The translations under genes were made by a program, and so were the position numbers. The notes beneath the pieces were generated by a model. That model was not told the DNA's origin. It saw only the letters and a list, made by a program, of their open reading frames with translations, and ran no database searches. Of a stretch of 64,000 nucleotides of DNA, positions 55,605 through 64,000 are shown in pieces. The DNA is from Rhynchosporium graminicola (taxonomy: Eukaryota; Ascomycota; Leotiomycetes; Helotiales; Ploettnerulaceae): assembly GCA_900074885.1 (NCBI GenBank), contig FJUW01000004.1, positions 2,392,578 through 2,456,577 of the forward strand, given 5' to 3'. Position 1 is the first letter of the stretch; each line of letters begins with the position of its first letter.

Positions 55605-55859
55605 ATGTGCTATCCCTACGTACAATATTACAACTGCACCCACAAGCTGTACGATCGTCACGACAGTTGGTACGTCCACTACTTAAAGTACGACAAAGTG
55701 CGCTGTGGACTCTTCCAAAGCTCGCAAGATTGTTCAGACCTGCCTAGGGATATACACGGACGTCGCAGGACTCCCGGAGGAGAGTATCAGGTGAAGAACC
55801 GTGGGAGGAAGGAATGTGAGGGCATCAGTCTGAGAGGTGAGAGGCAGCTAGGCTCGTAA
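55605..55859 (+). CDS. Small M-C-x8-C protein, member A
   Basis: 84 residues starting Met-Cys-Tyr-Pro-Tyr-Val-Gln-Tyr-Tyr-Asn-Cys-Thr-His. There is no signal peptide. Cysteines are at 2, 11, 34, 43 and near the end, and the second half is Arg/Gly/Glu-rich. The frame stays open upstream to 55425, but the ATG at 55605 gives an N-terminus that parallels the neighbour at 56563. Small proteins of this style (Met-Cys, then a Tyr-x-Cys about nine residues on) are common as unnamed proteins in filamentous ascomycetes; a metal-binding knuckle is one possibility. Function is unknown. Confidence 0.55.
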   Translation: MCYPYVQYYNCTHKLYDRHDSWYVHYLKYDKVRCGLFQSSQDCSDLPRDIHGRRRTPGGEYQVKNRGRKECEGISLRGERQLGS

Positions 55860-56562
55860 GAGGAGTGGAAAAGAGGGAAACTCAACAGATGATCTACTTG
55901 GGACAAGAGAGAGAAAGCGGGGACGACGATGATGGGAGGTATGAGGTGAGCGCATTACAGTTCTTAGTCGACGTCAATAGACAGAATTGAAGTTTTGAGG
56001 ATTTTCTCCTCATCGCCGTCGTTCATACGTCATCAGTGGCTCATTCTTGCCCTTCGAATCAGTCGCAATTCATATCAGTGTGGCTCTTAGACTTTTCATT
56101 TCGGTACACTATCTAGTATCGTCTTCTTTCACAATTCCGGCTCACAACTATTACCGTCAATTCAAATGCAGGAAGCTCATTCGTTCGTTACCCCAGAAGC
56201 CGCACAATCAACAAACTAGATTTATGATATCAAAGAGAAGATCTGGCGACAAAATTGGTCCTTTCCGACCAAGAATAAAGAAACCTTTCAAGCTGCGGAA
56301 GGAATTCTCTCAAAATGCAGATCGCATTGTTTGGGACAAAGAGCGATTCTATTTCTGGCTCGGCCTTGTACTTCTCGAAAGAAGCAGTAAATCAAATCAG
56401 CCAAATAATTGACGTACAGGCAAAAACACCCACAGAAAAGCATGTATAAGTATCCACCAATGTATCTTTAAAATACCCTCATTATTATATTCACAGTATC
56501 CATCCATCTATTCCCACATAAACACGCGTCCAAATCCAATCAATCATTAACATACAGCAACC

Positions 56563-56796
56563 ATGTGTCTGCAAATACTCCCGGTATACGCCTGCAACGA
56601 CGACATGAGTCCTCGATACCATTACACAACATGCCAGCACTACAACGGCAGCAAGGCACGCCAATGTCCCAACTACCGTGCCTGGGATGCGCAAAATCCC
56701 GTCAACCGGGTACAGGCTCCGATGGAATGTCCTGAGTGTGTTGCGTACAAGCAAAGCCAGCGAGCGCATACGAGGCAAAGACAGAGCCGGAGATGA
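56563..56796 (+). CDS. Small M-C-x8-C protein, member B
   Basis: 77 residues starting Met-Cys-Leu-Gln-Ile-Leu-Pro-Val-Tyr-Ala-Cys. Further Cys follow at 24 and 35, and in a final Cys-Pro-Glu-Cys. It is His/Tyr/Arg-rich and ends in a basic Gln-Arg-Gln-Ser-Arg-Arg tail. The ATG lies in a good context (CAACCATG). It shares Cys2, Cys11 and Tyr9 with the gene at 55605. With four Cys/His clusters it could bind zinc. It has no secretion signal and no known domain. Confidence 0.6.
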   Translation: MCLQILPVYACNDDMSPRYHYTTCQHYNGSKARQCPNYRAWDAQNPVNRVQAPMECPECVAYKQSQRAHTRQRQSRR

Positions 56797-57449
56797 GCTT
56801 AACGGCCTGGAACGGGAGAGGGAGAGGGAGAGGGGAGAAGAGTGTAAGATAGACGAATTTTCATTTTTATTTTCCTTATCAGTTCTTATTTTTATAGCAG
56901 TTAGATTTTGTAAGACATGCGACGTGATAATCTGAAGATAGATCTCAAGTTTATGATAGCTTACCTTACCTATGGTAAGGCTGAAGGGGGAAGCTAATTC
57001 AAGCGACACCGAATGTGACTATAAACATCGATTAGTCAACTTCCAACCTTGATATCAACGGTGTCACCCCAAGATCCATCCCTTTATTCTAGGCTAGTGA
57101 CATTAATAGAGTTCCGTCTGATTAGCTGTATCACCGCCATCAGTTCACCAAAACCAGATTACTCGATTCAACGATTATTTGCTCTTGCTCTTGCTCTTGC
57201 TTATGCCCTTCTCTCCCCGGATGAGGAGCAAAACTCAAACACAACGGTACTTCTGCAAACTTGAACTTACCCATGCATTCAAATGTAAGCCTAAACGAAG
57301 CCGCGATTTTAAGGATCTTGAATAGACAGACCTAGGCCTGAAAATAGCAGCACCCAGGCCAACCAGCTCAGCGCAGCATGTATTGCTGCACCTTGCTCAC
57401 TCTCTTGATATCATTACAGTGCCTTCATCCACAGCTCTACCCCTCCAGC
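56797..57449. other. Intergenic
   Basis: A GGGAGA purine array (56815-56840) comes right after the small gene. A CTTGCT array (57180-57205) lies further on. No gene is supported. Confidence 0.5.
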
Positions 57450-58100
57450 TCAGCTATCTGACATATTCACTTCCGGTGCATGGTATCCATGACCTCTAAT
57501 CCGCGCTTTGACTCTCGAGTACCACTTGAACTTGCGTCCTGCAAGCGCAAGCAGGAGCATAATCACAATAGTGACGCTTCCTGTAATAATACCGGCTTTC
57601 CCATCAGTCGAGAGCTTATCCTCCCCTCCGCCCGGCGCTGACATCGTCACCGGACTTGTCCTCGTTGTCGAAGTCGCAGTCGGCACCGTCGCAGACCCCT
57701 TTCCTCCTTCTGTAGGTGTACCTATCGCTATTCCAGGACTTTGACCGGTAGTCCTAGGCGGTAGATTCAGTCTACAGTAATCCGCTAGTATACTAGTCGC
57801 ATAGGGCGCACTGCTCGCTCCGCACTTTTCGATGCAGTAGTTCCATATACTCGATCGAAGCTCTATAGAGAGGGCCGGGTCGGTGCAGAGACAGGGCGCA
57901 GGGTCGGTGATCGGATGATCTTTGCAATATTTGGATTTGAAGGATGCAGATGGGATGACGGCACACGAAGTGCAGCATGGATTTGCGTCGAAGGCGGTTG
58001 TATAGGCGGGGACATTTTCCATGGGTATTTCGTCTGCGTAGATGGATTCCGCGCATGAGAGGAGGAGTAGGGTGGTGATGATTGCTGGAGAGAGTACCAT
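57450..58100 (-). CDS. CFEM-like type I membrane protein
   Basis: 216 residues from the ATG at 58100. I chose this start because a signal peptide follows directly (Val-Leu-Ser-Pro-Ala-Ile-Ile-Thr-Thr-Leu-Leu-Leu-Leu), whereas the open frame 36 codons upstream lacks one at its start. The ectodomain has cysteines spaced C-x2-C-x12-C-x10-C-x-C-x16-C-x3-C-x15-C, with an Asp before the C-x-C. This nearly fits CFEM (eight Cys; the x16 gap is slightly longer than usual). One extra Cys precedes the first. A Ser/Thr/Pro/Gly-rich stalk follows, then one helix (about 169-188) and a basic cytosolic tail. CFEM proteins act in haem uptake or as surface receptors. Here the helix replaces the common GPI anchor. 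Confidence 0.7.
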   Translation of the reverse strand: MVLSPAIITTLLLLSCAESIYADEIPMENVPAYTTAFDANPCCTSCAVIPSASFKSKYCKDHPITDPAPCLCTDPALSIELRSSIWNYCIEKCGASSAPYATSILADYCRLNLPPRTTGQSPGIAIGTPTEGGKGSATVPTATSTTRTSPVTMSAPGGGEDKLSTDGKAGIITGSVTIVIMLLLALAGRKFKWYSRVKARIRGHGYHAPEVNMSDS

Positions 58101-58879
58101 GGTCGCGTGATGGTGTGTGGTGGCACAGCTTGAGGCTTGCTGGTAACAATAGAGGCACGAACGCGAAAGGTCGATCGATGTTGTCAAGAAATTTGATGGT
58201 ACTAGCACCTAGCTCCGGGGGGGNGGGGGGGGGGTTTGATTTTCGTGATAATGAGGCTAGCATTGGGAGAGGTTGGAATGATACTACTTATACATGTTCA
58301 ACGGACCGCAGCCAAAGCTGAGACGGTGCGGCTGAATGTGGCGTACATCGGGCGCTACACCCATTTGGCGATTTGCTGCCCGCTCCCCTGTTATTCAAGT
58401 ATAGGTGGAAGATTTTTTGACTTGCAAGATAGTATCTTTGATGGTCGATGATCTATTCAATATGTGTGGACGAAAGAACAAAAGTCTCTGGAACCCGTTT
58501 TTCTCTCAAAAGAAATTCTCAGACCTAAATGAGCCTTAGCTCTCTTAGGCTGCCTATCGTATATGAAGCATCAAGATGCTACAGTATCCTTTATCCAGAA
58601 ATGCTCTTACCTATCGGTTGTATTCGGACTCGACCCGATAAGTCTTCACTGAAGAGAGAGAAAAGTGGATACGTAGAATAAGCGAGATTGACAGCGAATG
58701 TAAACACAGATGTAGAGATGCTATAACGCCTGCTTCAATCATATACTACTCCCGAAAACAAAACTTAAATCCAGTGGATCACAATTAAGATTGAAACTTC
58801 GCATCTATCATACAGTAAATATACATCGTTCTTGGATCTAGTACTTTCCAACTCCCAAAACTCCTCGTTACCCGAGTTT
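58101..58879. other. Intergenic, with G homopolymer upstream of the CFEM-like gene
   Basis: At 58217-58234 a run of G contains an undetermined base (58224). It lies about 120 bp before the CFEM-like start codon, on its promoter or leader side. The rest shows no gene. Confidence 0.55.
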
Positions 58880-61800
58880 TCATTGCTCGTCATTACGAGC
58901 CAGAAGTGGTTCTCTCACAAAATTATGCACACTATCCTCCTCTAAGCCGTGATTTTGAGTTCCACCCACGATTCTCGACAAAGTATGCAAGAAAGGGGTA
59001 CTCTTCTTTTTCTGCACGACGGGACCGTTAGTCTCTTTACTCAACGATGAATCTGAACCTGATCGCCCATGCACGAATACTGGCGATGGTGGCTTGTTAT
59101 TCCCATCCAGGCTTTTTGGCATGAAGGCTTCTTCATCGAGATCCTCTTCTGGCTCGATTACTGTTTCCTTCTCTGCAGGTGAGTCGTGATTCGCCGGCTC
59201 AGTTATGTGCAGAGATGATGGGCGTGAGCCAACAGAACGTCTGTGAGCTGGCGGGGGAGGAGAATCATGTCGAACCGCTGAGAAAGCGGTGATCGGGCTT
59301 GGTACTATAGCTGGCGAGCCTTGAGGCGAGGCTGATTCGAATACTGAACGAGTTTTGACAAAAAGACTGCCTGTGGTAGATGGTATTGGGGGTGCAGGTC
59401 GACGGTTCTTGGGACTTGGTGATGGCGAGGGCAAGCTACTTGACGGAGTTGGAGATATCGTTGATTGAGAGTTTATCGAGAGCAGCACTGGTGTTCTCGG
59501 TAGTGTTCTGGTAGGCTGGAAAGGGCTGCCTGATGTTGGCGTCTCGTTCGATTCAAGGACTGGGCCATTCCACTCTGTTGACCAAGCGGGATTCTGAGTA
59601 CTGCCTGGAACGATCGCTTTCTGGGCTTCACCATTGAAACTAATGTCATCAAGTGGAACAGCATCATTCCCTTTTGCTGATGAGATTTTATCTCGATGGA
59701 CTTTCATTCCTGTTTGTTCACCAAAGGAGCTATACCCTGAGCCCGGTCGTTCGTCTAGATCTACAAGATCGTGACTCGCTTCGCCGATAGGCGGGAACCC
59801 TGGGCTGGACGCCACGAAAGATGTGTATGCATTTGCGAAGTTCGGATCGAAACTCTGTTCCTTAGCGGTGTACACGCTCAAATCATCTGCAGGCTGCGAT
59901 GAAACTGTCATCCCACGATCTCGACTAGCATTCTTGATCACTGGCTCGTTGTCGATTGTGTCTACGAACGAACTAGACGATGTATCGGAAGGCGTAGTCG
60001 GGATTGAGTCCGAGTGCGCATCTATCTCGAAAGACGGAACTGTATCCGCAATGTGGTTTGGGACATGCAGCGAAGTCTCATGCTGCGACGATTCGACACC
60101 AATATACTCGGGATAGTCATCGTCGAAAGATACTGCACGAAGTCGTGCGGCATTTCCAAGGGCATATTCCGAGCCTGGTTGATGATTATCAAACTGCGCC
60201 TGAGGGACTGCTGGAAAGTCGTTTCGGAAAGTGTCGACAAGGTTTGAGAAGATTCCCGAGTTTCGATGGGACGTGTAGGTATCATTGAATTCTGTTAAAG
60301 GTTCATGTTCGGGAACAATTTCAAGAGCAGGTTCTATCCTCTGTAAGTATTGATCTGCGATGTTATCTGGGTATGAGTCTTGGGCGCCATAATCTGGATG
60401 AATCTCGTCTCCCGAATCAGATTCTCCGTGGAAAAAGTCGCCGGCAGCTTGAGTTGTATGCGATGACTCGGTATGACTGTCAATTCTTGATAAAGACCTG
60501 ATTGGTGTTGATGACCTAGGAACACCGTACTTCTCTTCAAAACTCATGTTTTCATAGCTGTCGTTGCCAATGGTATTGGTATCGCTGAGGTTGTCTGGAA
60601 GGAGGTCATCCTCTTCGATCATTTCGATCGCATGTGCTCTAAGACTACCAAAATGCTGTCCTGGCTCAGCTTCGTCATCGCTATCCTCAGATTCGGTTTC
60701 ACTCCGCGACCAGTAATCGCTGCTGTCTGAGAGAACAATTTGTGAGGCATGTAACTCCCGGGTGTGAACGTTGGCCGTGGCACCATGGATCAGATCCTGA
60801 TCTTCCTCATCCCGCAGTGGCCAAGGTTCGCTGTCTACATGTCGGCTGGCAGCATTGACGGCCCGAGTTCGTTCAGCAAACCCTGTCGGGTCATCATGAG
60901 TAATCGTGATGGAAGGCTCACGAGAAGCGACAGGACAGGAGGAGTTTCTGGGTAAAACAAGATGGCGTTCCCCAAAGAGCATTGTTTCCTGCGATTCGAG
61001 CTCGAGTCTGACCAAATCATCAGACGATGCAACGGGAGTCATTTGTGCCGACTCGGAAACATCAGCAGACTTCGTCCTTTCTTTCATTGGGGTGCCAAAA
61101 TTTTCCGAGATGAAAGCTTCCCAAGATCGATTCGAGGTTTCAGCTTTCATTTCATGAACTAGAGGATTGTGTTCTAACCTGTCTGCGTAGTTAGTTTCCG
61201 ATAAATTATCTCTGGATAACCGCTCGATCATGGGGTCGTAATGTTGGAATAATCTGTTGATCATTGGGTCTGAGAACTTCATTGGAGGAGAAGTCTTTGG
61301 CCGGATCTTTTGTGACTGCTCGCCTATTTTGACTTCTTGGCCGAGTGCCATGTCCGTTGTCGAAGAGAGAAGTGTAGGAGGAGAGGTCGTCGTGTTGTCT
61401 TTCTGCTTCAGTTCCGAGGGAGTGTCTTGAAATAAACGATCTATCATTGGATCGTAAACTTTGAATAATCTGTCGATCATAGGATCGTGGAACTTGATTG
61501 AAGGTGTGGATGCTGATCGTATTGTCCGCGGCTGTTCATCTACTGTCTCCCGGGCAAGAACTTTGTCTTGCGTCGAAAGTTGGGGGGCGACAAGGATATC
61601 TGTAGCGCTATTTGCATGCTTGATTTCCGATGAATCAGATCTGAATAGCCTGTCGATCATTGGATTCCATCTGAATAATCTATCTATCATTGGGTCGAAA
61701 GTATCATTGGATCTTGCTCCAGAATGTGCCTCTCCGGCACATAGGGTCGAAGCTGGCTGCTCGTCTTCGCGAAGTGCTTCATCTTTTGTAGTAGACGAAA

Positions 61801-63321
61801 GTCTTGTGAACCAAATCTCCTTTATACTGTCTGATTGCTTGATATCTGAAGAATTATCGCTGAATAATCTATCTATCATAGGGTCGTAAGGTTTAAATAG
61901 CCTAGCGATCATTGGATCGTGACATTCGGTAGGTCGTGATCCTGAAGATCGCTCTTCAGTTGGAAGCACAATTGGAGATTCAATTGGCAAATTCTTCGAG
62001 GACATCGGCTCGCTGGGTGAGATGATTGCGGAAGAAGTTTGCTTTGCTTCGGGGTATCTCATATATGTGAATAACCTTCCGGTCATTGGATCATGATATT
62101 TGAATAATCTAGCAATCATTGGGTCGGAAGTAGATGGAAGATTTGCACCGAGATTCAGCTCTCGCGTATGAATAGAAAGCGGAGCTCCCAATGAGATATT
62201 TAACACAGTTGTCTGAGTGCCAGGTGAGACGTTTCCCGGGGATTTTTGCTCTGATTCAGAATAGCTCTGATTCAAATCCGGGAACTTTTCTTTTGGTCCA
62301 GGCATCGCTCGAAGTTCCCTGTTTCCTGCTGGCTTACGAGCCGAGTCTGGTGAGATGGACCTCAACCCGAGTCCAAAGGTTCGTAAACCAGAATTTCTCC
62401 TGGTAGTACTCGAGACATTGTTTTCCTGTAGACGCGCATTGATGAGTTCTGGGGTTCGCAAGCCATCTAGCTCGCCTTTCTCGTCATTCCTGTCTGGGAT
62501 AACTCCAGAATCTGATGCCTGGATCGCTATGTTTTTAGGTTGTACATCGGGCACATTCGGGGCCCTAGGGGGGAGAGTCACAGCCTCCAGTATTCCAGTC
62601 CGACTCAAAGTTCTCGTGCGACTTCGATACCTGATCTCCGGAATTACCGTCGGCATATTGAGCGCTTTGTCAATTTCCGCGTTGATAGCCTTCATTTTAT
62701 CAGCTCTCAAGAAGTATGTCAAGTTTCTGGAAGCCGAAACCCCATCAAAATCAGTAGCAAATAAGAAGAAGCTTCAGAAAAAGAGTGTAGAAGACTTACC
62801 CTTCGCTTTTCATCAAGTTTTTTTAAAGCCTTCTTCCCCTCTTCAATTCTTGTCTCAATCTCGTCCTCGACCCTCTCCAGCTCCTTCTCAATATCCTCGG
62901 CAAGTATCAACTCCCTGCTCTCCCTCTCCGCCTCTCTACATTCATCCTCCTTTCGCTTCTCCTTCTCCCTCTCCAATTCCTCCTCCTGAATTTTCCGTTC
63001 ACGCTCTTGATCTTCCTGCTCCCGTCTCTTCAGAACCTCTTTCCATTCTCGCTTCCTCTGTTCCTCAAGTTCGCCCGCCTCTTTCTGTCGCTTTAGCTCG
63101 ATATCTTGCTGCTCCCTCAGGCGCTGATTGGCGAGGATCTGAAGAGCTTGTGCGTGCTCGGTACGAAGGTCGAAGATTCTGGCTTCGCGCTCGGTGGCCA
63201 GACGCTGGAGCTCTGCTTCGTGGGTCGGGTGGGAGGAGAGGGATTGCAGTGTAGTGTGGATGGAGTCAATGTTTGCGTGAAGCGCGGAGACGAGGGTAAG
63301 CACTGTCTCATGAGTAGCCAT
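58880..63321 (-). CDS. Coiled-coil protein with five tandem DPMIxRLF repeat units
   Basis: Exon 1 (63321-62800) and exon 2 (62689-58880) join in phase across an intron with GTAAGT donor and GCTGAT..AAG acceptor, giving 1443 residues. Residues 55-174 are Glu/Arg/Lys/Gln heptad-like, a strong coiled coil. Residues about 361-666 hold five tandem units of about 70 residues, each with two copies of Asp-Pro-Met-Ile-x-Arg-Leu-Phe separated by a few residues. The rest is Ser/Asp/Glu/Pro-rich and probably disordered, with a Pro-Ser-Pro-Ser-Pro stretch near residue 1270. There is no signal peptide, helix or enzymatic motif. I do not recognise the family. Coiled coil plus repeated linear motif suggests a scaffold or adaptor that binds many copies of one partner. 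Confidence 0.85.
61215..62130 (-). repeat. Five-fold internal coding repeat, period about 210 bp
   Basis: Ten motif copies lie in pairs near 61226/61249, 61434/61464, 61644/61674, 61862/61897 and 62070/62103. Pair-to-pair spacing is 208-218 bp and always a multiple of three in effect, since the frame stays open. Motif codons (for example AATAATCTATCTATCAT on the plus strand) are better kept than the DNA between them. Confidence 0.85.
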
Positions 63322-64000
63322 GATAGTGAATAAGCTGTGTATAAGATGTGGTGCTTGATGAACTTGTGGGAGTTGATATGAAAAACTTCAGACCAGCTGT
63401 TCGCGAAGAAAAGCAGAAATTAAAAATTAAAGCAGTAAGAAAGACAGCTCCAGGCCTGATCGAAATATCAGAAGCGAGTCAGTCGTCTCCTCACACACTC
63501 ATCGTCAATCAACCAAAGTAAAATCGAAACTAAGAAACGAGAAGGACAGCGAAGCAAAATGATGAAAGATGTTCGACTTTACCATTTTCACGATTTATTC
63601 TAAACGGCCGAGAGATGGAAACCCCTGATACAAGCACTGGTTGCATCGTCGTCCGAACTTTGATCGTGCGATGAGGATCTTTTACCGGGCAACAAATGAA
63701 TCGTGAAGCTGGTATGTAGGCTGGGTAGGGGGTACATGTTACAGCCACGGTTTCACAGGTGGAGAGAAGGCTCATGCTTCATCCGTTCTTGTGTTTTGCC
63801 GATTTCAGAGACTCTAGGTGGTCCTCACGAAGGATTTCAAAATCGGTCTGATCAGTTCGAAAAATGCATAATAAGCTTGGGCAAAAACGCGGATTGAATT
63901 GTGATGGCCATAATTTATTCTCACGAACAGACGAGATGTTGGAATAGAGGTCGTTGAAACTCGGCTCGGCTCTCGGATCGTCGCCGGCTGCCGAGCTACC
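63322..64000. other. Upstream region of the repeat-protein gene
   Basis: The open frames here are short and overlapping. The promoter of the repeat-protein gene is expected here. Nothing else can be supported before the window ends. Confidence 0.45.

Noticed and set aside
56047..56412. 121-residue plus-strand frame between the two small genes
   Set aside because: Has no ATG at its start and no similarity to either neighbour.
1..64000. CRISPR arrays, rRNA or tRNA genes, biosynthetic gene cluster
   Set aside because: None seen. No spaced identical repeats, no rRNA-like stretch, and the genes are unrelated housekeeping or single-function genes.

Overview
This window reads as a filamentous ascomycete fungus (Pezizomycotina). 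The protein likenesses feel closest to Leotiomycetes, which is an inference. The evidence is short introns with GT..AG ends and CTRAY-like branch sites, fungal protein families throughout, and transposon remnants in which CA/TG dinucleotides have been replaced by TA. That replacement is the signature of repeat-induced point mutation (RIP).

Layout. Positions 1-9540 are AT-rich, RIP-damaged repeats. They hold a plus-strand gag-like relic, a minus-strand Ty3/Gypsy element bounded by two 235-bp LTRs (with a 695-base assembly gap), and an unidentified degenerate coding region. A decayed Dabb/ABM-like gene (9693-10512) leads into a gene-rich segment: a MARVEL-type membrane protein, an MDR oxidoreductase, the ribosome-biogenesis GTPase BMS1, a small I9-type proteinase B inhibitor, a mitochondrial PDK/BCKDK-type kinase, a 3CxxC zinc-binding protein, a secreted M14 carboxypeptidase, a GST-like gene with a 1-base frame break, and the spliceosomal protein DIB1. 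A broken P-loop gene precedes a 4973-bp Ty1/Copia element (30373-35345) with 178-bp LTRs, a 5-bp target duplication and a copia-type primer site.

After that come a vacuolar Ca2+/H+ exchanger, a 1540-residue SNF2 ATPase with an embedded RING finger, the pre-rRNA processing factor ESF1, a peroxisomal thiolase with a PTS2 signal, an acylphosphatase with a 13-nt microexon, a hypothetical membrane protein, two related small cysteine-bearing proteins, a CFEM-like type I membrane protein, and a 1443-residue coiled-coil/disordered protein. That last protein carries five tandem ~70-residue repeats, each with two copies of a DPMIxRLF-type motif.

The genes do not form one pathway or a biosynthetic cluster. 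BMS1 and ESF1 both act in small-subunit ribosome assembly, and DIB1 acts in splicing. The rest is ordinary housekeeping, transport and surface functions. The least explained items are the DPMIxRLF repeat protein, the similar hairpin-bearing segments in several introns of the SNF2 gene, and the pair of small M-C-x8-C proteins. Exon coordinates were derived by hand from splice signals and reading-frame continuity.
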